From the NCBI RefSeq assembly GCF_021728535.1, contig NZ_JAKKDU010000011.1, positions 1-64,000 on the forward strand: a stretch of 64,000 nucleotides of DNA. Reading direction: 5' to 3'. The DNA is from Wocania arenilitoris. Lineage in GTDB: Bacteria > Bacteroidota > Bacteroidia > Flavobacteriales > Flavobacteriaceae. The notes below the pieces were generated by a model, which was not told the DNA's origin, ran no database searches, and saw only the letters and a list, made by a program, of their open reading frames with translations. Of the stretch, positions 8,714 to 17,720 are shown piece after piece (the first letter of the stretch is position 1; each line of letters starts with the position of its first letter). The position numbers and the translations under genes were made by a program.

Positions 8714-9907
8714 CTATCTATACCAAGCTTCTTTTTTATAAACGCTAGTTTTTGCTTCTTTTTCTCGACTGTACAGTCTTAAATGTGTTTTATCAATTTG
8801 TTTGTTTCTATAACCTAACAAATGAAAGAGTGGTTTTGCTAAATATTTAGCGGCTTTAAGGTTGACTACTAATGCGCCTTTTTTGTGATTTATCCACGAA
8901 ATACCTGGTAAAAAAACTAAAAGTTCATCAAAACGAAGGCGTCTTAATACGGCAGATAATTTTAAGTAAAACGGTTTAATAATTTTTATAATAAAAAACC
9001 CATCATCTCCTTTGGTTTGATATAATGGCATAAAAATTTTGGCATTATGCTTTGATAAAATTTGCTTGTTATTACTAACCGCCAAAGGAATTCCTTTTTT
9101 AATATTTTGAAAACTTTTAAAACCTTTAAGCATTTTAAAGTCTTTATTAGGTTCAATTTTATATTGATATATTACCTCAAAAACGTCTTTTATCTGTTCT
9201 GCTTCCTTTTTTAAAATATTGTAATGCTCTTTAAAACCTAAAAGGGTTTCTTTTTCTACATTGCCTGTATGAACCAGTGTTAAAAAAGCAAATGCAATGC
9301 AATTAGTTGTAGATGTTGTTAAATCGTGTTGTCCTGCTTCAAAACCTAAAGATACATAACCTAATTGATTAATATAACTTAAAAGTGGTCCATCTAAAAA
9401 CTCTTCAATACCTAAAACAATTGGTACAGGAAACAGCTTAGAAAATTTTCTGTTAATTAACGCGTCGTTAATTGTTATAAATGGTAAAGATATACTAGAA
9501 GTTGTGTGGAAATCTATGAAATAAAACGGGCCGCTTTCTTCTTTAAAAATAGTTTGTAGTAGTTTAAATAATTCAACAACTTCCTGCTCTTCGTTATTTA
9601 GTTGTGCTTTTTTATGAATGGTTTCAATTTGCAGTGGCATCCAAAGTCTGTTTAAATCTTCATCAATAAAGCGTTGATTTGTTTTAAGTGCTTTTATATT
9701 GCCCGAAATACCATAAATTGTTCCTTTTACATCTTTAGATTTTATCTTTTTAAAAACATGCTTTAAGGCATTTACTCCTGCTTTTTCGTTGCCATGAATG
9801 CCACCAAAAAACACAACGGTTGATCCCTTTTTGTTACCTTTAATTTTACCAATTATTCTGTTAATAGTTGCTGGTTTTTCAATTATTTGGTTTTCTTCTT
9901 TAATCAT
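8714..9907 (-). CDS. AstE/AspA-like zinc deacylase (M14-type)
   Basis: The protein of 397 residues belongs to the succinylglutamate desuccinylase/aspartoacylase family. The zinc site is visible: FFGGIHGNEKAG (His-x-x-Glu near residues 39-42) and FYFIDFHTTSS (third ligand His). GLSF-like GFEAGQHD further on carries the probable catalytic Glu. It is longer than AspA, with a C-terminal extension of about 150 residues. Family members hydrolyse N-acyl amino acids; the substrate here is unknown. It overlaps the upstream ligase-like gene by 4 bp (ATGA), so the two are almost certainly translated together and probably act on the same compound. Confidence 0.8.
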   Translation of the reverse strand: MIKEENQIIEKPATINRIIGKIKGNKKGSTVVFFGGIHGNEKAGVNALKHVFKKIKSKDVKGTIYGISGNIKALKTNQRFIDEDLNRLWMPLQIETIHKKAQLNNEEQEVVELFKLLQTIFKEESGPFYFIDFHTTSSISLPFITINDALINRKFSKLFPVPIVLGIEEFLDGPLLSYINQLGYVSLGFEAGQHDLTTSTTNCIAFAFLTLVHTGNVEKETLLGFKEHYNILKKEAEQIKDVFEVIYQYKIEPNKDFKMLKGFKSFQNIKKGIPLAVSNNKQILSKHNAKIFMPLYQTKGDDGFFIIKIIKPFYLKLSAVLRRLRFDELLVFLPGISWINHKKGALVVNLKAAKYLAKPLFHLLGYRNKQIDKTHLRLYSREKEAKTSVYKKEAWYR

Positions 9908-11760
9908 TTATCAAAATCATTTAGCGTAATTAAACCATTTAATTTACCATATTTAATAACTGGTAAACAGCTTATATTGTGTTCTTTCATTAGGCTTTTA
10001 GCAATCTCTATAGGCTCGTTTTCAGTAATTGTAATGACATTAGTATTCATTATCTTTTTTACAGAATCGTGTTGTTCTTCTATGTTATCTATATAGTTTT
10101 TTACGCCCGCCCAAGAAATGAGACCTATAATCTCTCTGTTGCTATTAATAACAGGCATATGATGAATGTTTTTCCACTTCATAATGTTTAATACTAGCTC
10201 AACGCTATCATGTTTATCAATTGAAAAAACATCGGTACTCATAATATGCTTAACAGTTCTGTTATCTATAATAGATGGTTCATAATCTGTTTTTAACATG
10301 CCCCAAGTAGATACAGGATATCCTTTTTCTTGTTTTTCGTATAATTTAGCAGTTAATATTTGCATAGATTCGTATCTGTTGTGTTTAGTTTTTAAAAATC
10401 TATAATTTCTAGTTAGCCACTCTGCACCGTTATAGCTTTTAATTCTATTTTCAATAATATTTAAATAATACTCTGCATCTTTTGGAGAAATACCGGCGCT
10501 GTAGAGTCCTTTGTACGCCATTGGCAACAATTCGTTTCTAATTAAATCGAAACAAGAAACATACTTACCATTCCAATAAAACTGTGCCGCCATTCCGTAT
10601 CGTGCCGCATTAAAAAAGTTTGTTTTTACATCTTTAAAACTCCACTTTTCATGAATGTTTTTATACTGTTTTGGTTGTCCCAGCATTACACCTACCCAAA
10701 AAACCATATTAGCAATTTCATCTCTAGTTGTTGGTCCTGAAGGAATATATCGGTTTTCTATGCGTAAATGTGGTTTCCCATTACCTGTTCCGTAACAAAC
10801 CCGATTCCAAGGATAGACTGTGCCATTATGCAATTGAAGCGCACTTAATTTTGGGGTTTCGTTATTCTCTAACATTTCTAGGCTATCTTTTATAAAATTT
10901 GATGTGACAAAGCTTCTAAAACGTGAAATGTTATCTTTAAAAATATCTGCTATTGAGCCTGTTTGCCAATTATTACCAAAGCTAACACGAGATTGTCTTT
11001 CGTTTAATAAAAAAGAATTTGCGCGTGTATCTACACTTTGGGTAAAAAGAGCTATTCTGGTTTCGCTCCATAATTCTTTTCCGAATAATATGGGCGAATT
11101 GGTACATGCACTTAAAACGGGGCCTGAAATCGCTTGAGCCCAATTATAGCTATCAATAAAAGTATTTGGATTGACTTGTAAATGCATTTGAAAACTCGTA
11201 TTACAGCCTTCTAACATAACCGAATCGTGCAATAAATTTAAATCATCTACACCTTTAATGTGAATACTAAAATTTTGTTTTCTGGTTTCTTTTATAGCAT
11301 CATTTAATACCGAATAACGTTTTATTGGTGTCATTTTATCTTCAGTAATACTATCAATAGTAAAGGATGGCAAAATACCAGTTAAAACAATTTTAGTGTC
11401 TTTTTTATCCGCAACCTCTTTTGCCTTTTTAAGTAGCTCATCAAGTTGTTTGTGCAGTTCTGAAAAACAATTACCACTAAGTTCTAAAGGATCTAAATTT
11501 GCTTCAAGGTTATAATTACCTATTTCGGTGGTAAAGTGATCATCATTTATTGTTTTTAAAACATCTAAAGCATTGTTGGTTGGTAAAAAGTTTTTATCAA
11601 CTAAACAAAACTCCTGTTCTGCGCCAATTCGAATAGGCGCTTCTTCAATTAAGCCTTTGCTAATCATCATTTCTAACGCCTCAATATCGTTCATTAAATG
11701 ATGTATATAATGTGCTTTATCTTTTTTATTGCTTAGTTTTCTAATATTTAAATCGCCCAT
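9904..11760 (-). CDS. GCS2-like carboxylate-amine ligase fused to two CBS domains
   Basis: This is a 618-residue two-part protein. Residues ~1-470 resemble the GCS2/YbdK glutamate-cysteine-ligase-like fold: RIGAEQEFCLVD (metal-binding Glu region), GNYNLEANLDPLEL, and HLRIENRYIPSGPT with the active-site Arg/Glu. Residues ~500-618 are two CBS motifs, HIMSTDVFSIDK...HHMPVIN and KIMNTNVITITE...SCLPVIK, which usually bind adenine nucleotides. The product should activate a carboxylate and join it to an amine, with activity sensing the energy state, but the substrate is unknown. It is the first gene of a two-gene operon with the AstE-like deacylase. Confidence 0.8.
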   Translation of the reverse strand: MGDLNIRKLSNKKDKAHYIHHLMNDIEALEMMISKGLIEEAPIRIGAEQEFCLVDKNFLPTNNALDVLKTINDDHFTTEIGNYNLEANLDPLELSGNCFSELHKQLDELLKKAKEVADKKDTKIVLTGILPSFTIDSITEDKMTPIKRYSVLNDAIKETRKQNFSIHIKGVDDLNLLHDSVMLEGCNTSFQMHLQVNPNTFIDSYNWAQAISGPVLSACTNSPILFGKELWSETRIALFTQSVDTRANSFLLNERQSRVSFGNNWQTGSIADIFKDNISRFRSFVTSNFIKDSLEMLENNETPKLSALQLHNGTVYPWNRVCYGTGNGKPHLRIENRYIPSGPTTRDEIANMVFWVGVMLGQPKQYKNIHEKWSFKDVKTNFFNAARYGMAAQFYWNGKYVSCFDLIRNELLPMAYKGLYSAGISPKDAEYYLNIIENRIKSYNGAEWLTRNYRFLKTKHNRYESMQILTAKLYEKQEKGYPVSTWGMLKTDYEPSIIDNRTVKHIMSTDVFSIDKHDSVELVLNIMKWKNIHHMPVINSNREIIGLISWAGVKNYIDNIEEQHDSVKKIMNTNVITITENEPIEIAKSLMKEHNISCLPVIKYGKLNGLITLNDFDK

Positions 11761-11863
11761 AATATTTAAAATTATTGAAAGGTTAAATTACTGTACCTCT
11801 GCTAAATAAAGAATGATTTTTATCATATAAAAATATTGGCGCTAACGTTTTAATTCTTATTCC

Positions 11864-11871
11864 TATTTTTG
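11864..11871 (+). promoter_or_regulatory. Candidate -7 box for rnpA operon
   Basis: TATTTTTG is an exact TAnnTTTG match, 18 bp before the rnpA start. A TTG at 11836-11838 is 25 nt upstream, slightly far for a -33 element. Confidence 0.4.
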
Positions 11872-11889
11872 TGTTTATAATATCAGTAA

Positions 11890-12264
11890 ATGACAGGCTC
11901 TTATCCTAAAAAAGAAAAACTTAAAAGCAAAAAACGAATAGACCAACTGTTTACAGAAGGGCAATCGGTTTCGGCTTTTCCGTTGCGTTTAGTGTATTTA
12001 CAAACCCGTTTTGAAGATAAAATTGTTGCAAAAACGGGTGTTTCGGTAAGTAAGCGAAACTTTAAAACCGCTGTAGATAGAAACAGAATAAAACGTTTAT
12101 TAAGAGAAGTTTATAGGCTAAATAAAGCTGATTTTTTTAACAACATTACAACACAATATGCGTTTATGATTTTGTACATTGGCAAAGATAAACCCACATT
12201 TACACAAGTTGAAACCACAATGAAACGCTTGTTTGAAAAGTTTTTAGATACGGTTTCTGAATAA
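11890..12264 (+). CDS. rnpA: Ribonuclease P protein component
   Basis: The 124-residue basic protein binds RNase P RNA and aids maturation of tRNA 5' ends. The RNR signature is clear in SVSKRNFKTAVDRNRIKRLLRE (residues ~57-78). The N-terminal KKEKLKSKKRIDQLFTEG and the FPLRLVYL strand are typical. It heads an operon: 13 bp to the DUF4349 gene and then 4 bp to the S41 protease gene. Unlike many bacteria, no rpmH lies next to it. Confidence 0.95.
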   Translation: MTGSYPKKEKLKSKKRIDQLFTEGQSVSAFPLRLVYLQTRFEDKIVAKTGVSVSKRNFKTAVDRNRIKRLLREVYRLNKADFFNNITTQYAFMILYIGKDKPTFTQVETTMKRLFEKFLDTVSE

Positions 12265-12277
12265 TAAAATAGCATTT

Positions 12278-13093
12278 ATGAAATTACTCTCTTACTTATT
12301 TTTATTAATACTTCCTTTAATGTGCTCTAAAGCACCATCCAATAATGAAGCATCAAAAGAATATAATATGGCATCTGCAGATGTTCTTTATGCAGAACGA
12401 TCTCCAACTATAAACGGTTTAATTTCTTCATCACCACAAGCTATAAAACAACAAATCATTAAAGAATCTTATTTACATTTTGAAACTCAAAATTTAGATA
12501 AAACCTATAATCAAATCAAACAATTTATAATTCAAAATAAAGGGTTTATTCAAGACGATCAATCAAACAAGTCTTATAGCAGAATTACCAGAAGTTTAAC
12601 CATTAGAATACCAATAAATAATTTTCAAAAAACTATAGATTCTATAAGTAATCGTGTTGAGTTTTTTGACACCAAAAGAGTATCTTCAAAAGATGTAACC
12701 GAAGAGTTTATAGATTTAGAAGCGAGGCTAAAAGCCAAACAAACCTTAGAAAAACGTTATTTAGAATTGCTTTCGAAAGCAAAAAACGTTAAAGAAATTC
12801 TTGAGATTGAAAAAGAGTTATCTAAAATTAGAGAAGAAATTGAAGCTAAACAAGGTCGATTAAAATATCTTACAAACAAAGTTGCTTTAAGTACTTTAAA
12901 CATAGAATTCTATAAACACACCGCCGAAAGTCGTGTAACAATTTCCTATGGAACAAAAATGTGGAATGCCATTAAATCTGGTTTCAATGGATTATCTATG
13001 TTTTTTATAGGTATATTACATATTTGGCCGTTTATAATTATTCTTATAATCTTATTCTTTTTAATTAAAAAATGGCTCAAAAAAAAGAAATAA
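12278..13093 (+). CDS. DUF4349 lipoprotein with coiled coil
   Basis: The 271-residue protein has a lipoprotein signal (LLILPLMC, acylated Cys16), then a beta region (SYLHFETQNLDKTYNQIKQFI). A long charged coiled coil follows (TEEFIDLEARLKAKQTLEKR to EEIEAKQGRLKYL), and near the C terminus a transmembrane helix (GILHIWPFIIILIILFFLI) followed by lysines. This is the DUF4349 arrangement. The function is unknown. Having both a lipid anchor and a C-terminal helix suggests it sits at the inner membrane. It is cotranscribed with rnpA and the S41 protease. Confidence 0.82.
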   Translation: MKLLSYLFLLILPLMCSKAPSNNEASKEYNMASADVLYAERSPTINGLISSSPQAIKQQIIKESYLHFETQNLDKTYNQIKQFIIQNKGFIQDDQSNKSYSRITRSLTIRIPINNFQKTIDSISNRVEFFDTKRVSSKDVTEEFIDLEARLKAKQTLEKRYLELLSKAKNVKEILEIEKELSKIREEIEAKQGRLKYLTNKVALSTLNIEFYKHTAESRVTISYGTKMWNAIKSGFNGLSMFFIGILHIWPFIIILIILFFLIKKWLKKKK

Positions 13094-13097
13094 TAAA

Positions 13098-14732
13098 ATG
13101 AAAAATGTTCTAAAAAAGAAACTACTAATTCCTGCTTTAGCATTTACCATTCTTTTTACTGGTTCTGCTTTTAAAAATGATTTTTTTGAAATTGCTAAAC
13201 AAATAGAAATCTTTACCACTTTATTTAAAGAACTCAACATGAATTATGTTGACGAAACCAACCCTGGTGATTTAATGGATACCGCTATTAAAAGTATGTT
13301 AGCAGACTTAGATCCTTACACCAACTTTTTAAACGAACAAGATGTTGAGGCGGCTAGAATAAACAATACAGGAGATTATATTGGTATAGGTGCCAAGGTG
13401 AGAACCTTTAAAGATAAGCTGCTTATTGTAGAGCCGTATAAAGATTATCCTGCAGATAAAGCTGGACTAAAAGCTGGAGATGAAATTATAAAAGTTGGTA
13501 ATACTGTTATTGAAAGTTATAAAGATGATGCTGGTAATTTACTAAAAGGTGCTCCAGGAACTTCTGTTGAAGTTACTTATAAGCGTCAAAATCAAACTAA
13601 AACTGCTACAATAAATAGGGCCGAAGTAGAGATTAATGCGGTTCCTCATTTTTCTCTGGTTAATAATGAAACTGGGTATATAGTTTTATCTCAGTTTAAC
13701 AATAAAGCAGCTCATGAAACCAATTATGCGCTAAGAGATTTAAAAGCTCAGGGTGCAAAACGTATTATTTTAGATTTACGCGGAAACCCTGGTGGGTTAT
13801 TAAACGAAGCTATTAAAATTGTTAATTTATTTGTGCCTAAAGGACAACTAGTAGTAACCACAAAATCTAAAGTAAAAAAATATAACAGAACGTATTACAC
13901 ACAAAAAGAACCTATTGATACCGAAATCCCTTTGGTGGTTTTAATTGATGGTGGTAGCGCATCAGCTAGCGAAATTGTTTCTGGTGCTCTACAAGATTTA
14001 GATCGTGCTGTTATTGTTGGCTCTAGAAGCTTTGGTAAAGGTTTGGTGCAGCGCCCTAAACTACTAACTTATGGTACACAGGTTAAAATAACTATATCAA
14101 GATATTATACACCTTCTGGCAGATGCATACAATCTTTAGATTATTGGAATAGAAACGAAAAAGGCGAAGCCGTTAGAGTAAAACAAGAAAATTATAACGA
14201 ATACAAAACTAAAAACGGTCGTAAAGTTTTTGATGGTGGCGGTGTTTTTCCAGATGAAAACTTAGGCGTAATTAAAAACTCTGCTATTATTAATGCTTTA
14301 GCTAATGATAACTTAATATTTGACTTTGCTACCCAATATTATTATAACAATAAAATTACAGATATAAATAATTTTAAACTGTCGAATTCCGATTTTTTAA
14401 GTTTCAAAAAGTATTTAAGAACTAATAATTTTTCATTTATAACACAAACAGAAAAAGCACTTTACAGGGTTTTTGAAGCGGCTACAAAAGAAAATTTAAA
14501 TGATGATATTGAAACTGATTACAACACCTTAATATCTAACCTAAACACTTCAAAAACAAAAGCTATTGATGAGAATAAGGACTATTTATTAGCGCTTTTA
14601 ACCGAAGAAATAGTAAAACGATATGTTCATAGAGAAGGATTATATGACTATTATAAAATAAACGACCCTAAAATAAAAAAAGCAACCGAAATACTAGGCG
14701 ACCCCTCAACATATTCAAATTACTTAAAATAA
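13098..14732 (+). CDS. S41 family C-terminal processing protease (CtpA/Tsp-like)
   Basis: The 544-residue protein has an N-terminal signal/anchor (residues 9-25) and a PDZ domain at ~90-165 (YIGIGAKVRTF...DYPADKAGLKAGDEIIKV). The S41 catalytic domain follows, with the Ser/Lys dyad: Ser289 in GGSASASEI and Lys314 in SFGKG, 25 residues apart as in E. coli Tsp. LDLRGNPGGLL is the conserved strand before the active site. It degrades or trims periplasmic proteins by their C termini. The C-terminal ~150 residues are helical. It is the last gene of the rnpA operon, 4 bp after the DUF4349 gene. Confidence 0.92.
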   Translation: MKNVLKKKLLIPALAFTILFTGSAFKNDFFEIAKQIEIFTTLFKELNMNYVDETNPGDLMDTAIKSMLADLDPYTNFLNEQDVEAARINNTGDYIGIGAKVRTFKDKLLIVEPYKDYPADKAGLKAGDEIIKVGNTVIESYKDDAGNLLKGAPGTSVEVTYKRQNQTKTATINRAEVEINAVPHFSLVNNETGYIVLSQFNNKAAHETNYALRDLKAQGAKRIILDLRGNPGGLLNEAIKIVNLFVPKGQLVVTTKSKVKKYNRTYYTQKEPIDTEIPLVVLIDGGSASASEIVSGALQDLDRAVIVGSRSFGKGLVQRPKLLTYGTQVKITISRYYTPSGRCIQSLDYWNRNEKGEAVRVKQENYNEYKTKNGRKVFDGGGVFPDENLGVIKNSAIINALANDNLIFDFATQYYYNNKITDINNFKLSNSDFLSFKKYLRTNNFSFITQTEKALYRVFEAATKENLNDDIETDYNTLISNLNTSKTKAIDENKDYLLALLTEEIVKRYVHREGLYDYYKINDPKIKKATEILGDPSTYSNYLK

Positions 14733-14736
14733 AGAC

Positions 14737-14752
14737 GTTAAAAGCTTTTAAC
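14737..14752. other. Perfect 16-bp palindrome after the protease gene
   Basis: GTTAAAAGCTTTTAAC begins 5 bp after the stop codon of the S41 protease. There is no T-run directly after it, so it may be a weak terminator, an RNA 3'-end hairpin or a protein site. Confidence 0.45.
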
Positions 14753-14829
14753 AAACGCTACCACAACCTTATAAATGCACTTTTTTAATTAAAAACAGTA
14801 TATTTATAGCCATATTCTATTCCCCAGTA

Positions 14830-15684
14830 ATGAATAAATTATTTAAAATAATATTAATTATACTATGCTTTAACATAGCTTCCTCTCAAAACAAACTCAC
14901 ACATGATGTTTATTTTGATACAGATAAATATGATGTGCCACCTACCGAAGAAAATAGATTACTGCTCTTTATTTCAACTTTAACAGATGTTGATATTGAA
15001 TCGATTTCTATATATGGTTTTTGTGATGATATTGGTGCTGATGATTATAACTTAAAGCTGTCTCAACAAAGGGCTGATGCTATAAAATCTATTTTTTCAA
15101 ATAACGAAATAAGCGAGTCTTTAATTACCAATGTTGACGGAAAAGGCGAAGTTTTGCTCAAAATAGTAAACGAAAAAAACCTAGTAAAAATTAGAGGTTT
15201 GAACCGAAAGGTGGAAATTATAGTGCAGCCGAAACCTAAAGTTATTGTTGAAGAAAAACCAATAGCACAAACAGTTAAAAAGAAAGATGTCCCTGAACAA
15301 ATAAAAAGCGAACTTAAGGTTGGTGATAAAATAGTGTTTGAAAATATTTTATTTAAAACAGGGTATGCTACAGTAACTCCAGATTCTAAAAAAACTCTAA
15401 CATCAATAGCTAAGGCTTTAGTAGAACGAGACGATATTTATTTTACTATTCAGGGTCATGTTTGTTGTACCAAATTTTCCAGAGATGCGGTAGATAGAAA
15501 AACAAAAAAACGCAACTTATCTGAAGCAAGAGCAAAATATGTATATAATTATTTTGCAAAAAAAGGTGTGGATAAAAAACGTATGCGTTATATGGGTATG
15601 CGAAGAAAATTTCCTCTTGGGGGCGACCCAAAATTTGACAGACGTGTAGAAATTTTAATTACTTATGTGGGAAACGAGAATTAA
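14830..15684 (+). CDS. Secreted protein with two OmpA-like domains
   Basis: The 284-residue protein has a signal peptide (residues 1-19, LCFNIASSQ) and two tandem OmpA C-terminal-like modules. The first (~22-115) has VYFDTDKYDVP and LKLSQQRADAI. The second (~160-280) has ILFKTGYATVTPDSKKTL, RNLSEARAKYVYNYFAKKGVD and FDRRVEILI. There is no beta-barrel. Such modules bind peptidoglycan, so it probably tethers the envelope to the wall. It is followed 6 bp later by the LRR protein gene, which suggests cotranscription. Confidence 0.85.
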   Translation: MNKLFKIILIILCFNIASSQNKLTHDVYFDTDKYDVPPTEENRLLLFISTLTDVDIESISIYGFCDDIGADDYNLKLSQQRADAIKSIFSNNEISESLITNVDGKGEVLLKIVNEKNLVKIRGLNRKVEIIVQPKPKVIVEEKPIAQTVKKKDVPEQIKSELKVGDKIVFENILFKTGYATVTPDSKKTLTSIAKALVERDDIYFTIQGHVCCTKFSRDAVDRKTKKRNLSEARAKYVYNYFAKKGVDKKRMRYMGMRRKFPLGGDPKFDRRVEILITYVGNEN

Positions 15685-15690
15685 AAACGT

Positions 15691-17160
15691 ATGGTTAATA
15701 AAATCAACTTTATCAGCTTATGCTTCTTTTTAATAAGTGGTTATTGTATTTCTCAAAACACCTTTGTTCCAGATGATAATTTTGAACAAGCTTTAATAAA
15801 TTTAGGTTACGACACTGGTGCTTTAGATGATTTTGTACCCACTGCTAATATTAATACTGTAACTGAGTTAGATATTTCTGAGTTAAACATTACTGATTTA
15901 ACTGGTCTTCAGGGTTTTACAGCATTATCTATTCTAGATTGTTCTGATAATAATCTTCTAAGTTTAGATGTTTCATCTAATTTAAATATTACAGAATTAT
16001 ATTGTAATAACAACATGTTGTCATCGCTTAATGTTTCTGCGCTTGACGAGCTAAAAATTCTTTGGTTCGACTTTAACCAAATTCCCAATATTAACGTTGT
16101 TAACAATACTAATTTAATTTCTTTAACTTGTGGTAATAATCTTTTAACCAGTTTAGATATATCTCAAAATTTAAGCTTAACTGTTTTGGTGTGTAATAAC
16201 AACCAAATACCTAGTTTAGACGTAACACCTCATGCTAACCTAAATACTTTAATTGCTAGAAATAATTTATTGACGAGTATTAATGTAACTCAAAACCCAA
16301 ACATAACTTTTTTAGATGTCGGCTTAAATCAAATACCTAGTTTAGATGTTACAAACAATCTTAATTTACGAGTATTGTTATGCTTTAATAACCTATTAAC
16401 CAGTTTAGATGTTACCGAAAATATATTACTGAGCGATTTAAGCTGTGAGTTCAATCAACTTACTCAACTAGACATGTCTAATAATAGAACATTAGTAAAT
16501 TTAGATTGTAGTGATAATAATTTGTGTTGGTTAGATATAAAAAATGGCACAACTGAAAGTGTTGTAGATTTTGAATTTAATCCAAATTTAAGCTGTGTTG
16601 TAGTTGATGATGCTTCAATAGATTACATTAATTGGAGACCACACCCGTATTCAAACTTTGTTAGTGATTTAAATGAATGCACAAGTTTTGTTCCTGTTGA
16701 TTCATTACAAAACTTTATTGGCCAAAGTTATACTTTACCTGTTTTAAATAATGGAGAGTATCGTACAGCGCCTTTTGGAAACGGAGTATTATTAATGCCT
16801 GGAAGCATTATAACTAGTTCTCAAACCATTTATATTTATAATGAAACGATTTGCAATAGTAACCAATCTTCTTTTACGGTTACTATTACTCAAGAAAATG
16901 TGGATTATTTTATTCCAAAATACTTTACACCTAATAACGATGGTAATCATGACTATTGGAATGTTATTGATGCTAATAATAGTATAAATAGTGTTTCTAT
17001 TTATAACAGGTATGGAAAATTATTAAAATTTTTACGCCCTTCTTCTCAAGGTTGGGATGGTACTTTAAATGGTAAACTTTTACCTGTTGATAGTTATTGG
17101 TATAAAATAACCTTAAATAATAACGAAGTTTTAAGAGGGTATTTTGCTTTAAAAAGATAG
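15691..17160 (+). CDS. Leucine-rich-repeat surface protein with T9SS type B tail
   Basis: The 489-residue protein has a signal peptide (to about residue 21, YCISQ). It then has about ten short LRR units of ~21 residues built on L.SLDVS.N..L..L.C..N, for example LLTSLDISQNLSLTVLVCNNN. The final ~90 residues (YFIPKYFTPNNDGNHDYWNV, then WDGTLNGKLLPVDSYWYKI and GYFALKR) are the gliding-motility-associated CHU_C/type B sorting domain that targets cargo to the type IX secretion system. It is expected on the cell surface or secreted, mediating binding. The repeats are Asn-rich, which makes them recombination-prone. Confidence 0.9.
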   Translation: MVNKINFISLCFFLISGYCISQNTFVPDDNFEQALINLGYDTGALDDFVPTANINTVTELDISELNITDLTGLQGFTALSILDCSDNNLLSLDVSSNLNITELYCNNNMLSSLNVSALDELKILWFDFNQIPNINVVNNTNLISLTCGNNLLTSLDISQNLSLTVLVCNNNQIPSLDVTPHANLNTLIARNNLLTSINVTQNPNITFLDVGLNQIPSLDVTNNLNLRVLLCFNNLLTSLDVTENILLSDLSCEFNQLTQLDMSNNRTLVNLDCSDNNLCWLDIKNGTTESVVDFEFNPNLSCVVVDDASIDYINWRPHPYSNFVSDLNECTSFVPVDSLQNFIGQSYTLPVLNNGEYRTAPFGNGVLLMPGSIITSSQTIYIYNETICNSNQSSFTVTITQENVDYFIPKYFTPNNDGNHDYWNVIDANNSINSVSIYNRYGKLLKFLRPSSQGWDGTLNGKLLPVDSYWYKITLNNNEVLRGYFALKR

Positions 17161-17161
17161 C

Positions 17162-17605
17162 TTATTGACGTATCATAGCAATATGGGGAATATCATCTTC
17201 AAGATACTCATCTCCTGTTTCTTTAAACCCTAAATTATTATAAAACTTACTTAAATAAACTTGAGCTGAAATTTTAATTTTTGTTTCGTTAAAATGTTTT
17301 TTTATAGCATCAATTGAAGCATTCATTATATCATAACCATATTTATGTTTACGTTCTTTTTTAGAGACTACTACCCTTCCAATACTAGCTTCATTAAAAT
17401 AATCACCAGGTTTAAAAATTCGCGTATAACATACAGTTTTATTGTTTTTTAAACCTAAAACATGTAGTGCTTTTCTATCTTTTCCATCTAAATCTTGATA
17501 TACGCAATCTTGCTCTACTACAAAAACTTCACTACGTAATTGAAGTAAACTGTACAACTCATATATTGATAATTCTTGAAAAGATTTTACTTTTATTTCT
17601 AACAT
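17162..17605 (-). CDS. ElaA-like GNAT N-acetyltransferase
   Basis: This is a compact 147-residue GNAT protein of the ElaA type. The diagnostic N-terminal region is LYSLLQLRSEVFVVEQDCVYQDLDGKD. The acetyl-CoA loop appears as IGRVVVSKKERKHKYGYDIM, followed by FYNNLGFKETGDEYLEDDIPHIAM. The substrate is not known. Its stop lies one base past the stop of the convergent LRR gene, with no terminator hairpin between them, so the two transcripts probably overlap. Confidence 0.88.
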   Translation of the reverse strand: MLEIKVKSFQELSIYELYSLLQLRSEVFVVEQDCVYQDLDGKDRKALHVLGLKNNKTVCYTRIFKPGDYFNEASIGRVVVSKKERKHKYGYDIMNASIDAIKKHFNETKIKISAQVYLSKFYNNLGFKETGDEYLEDDIPHIAMIRQ

Positions 17606-17620
17606 GTTTTATACTTTTTT

Positions 17621-17714
17621 CGTTATTGTGAGACTTTAAAAAAGTCGTGGCAATCTCTTTAAATAAAGAAACTATCTTAAACAGATTCCCGCATCGTGCC
17701 TCCTAGGAATAACG
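17621..17714. repeat. Dispersed palindromic repeat (Flavobacteriaceae MITE-like)
   Basis: The outer ends CGTTATT and AATAACG are inverted, and inner segments GTGGCAATCT and AGATTCCCGC pair imperfectly. The left arm is at 17621-17656 and the right arm ends at 17714. The design resembles the small palindromic repeats scattered in intergenic regions of this family. It lies between the ElaA and CDF genes. Confidence 0.5.
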
Positions 17715-17720
17715 TTCGTA

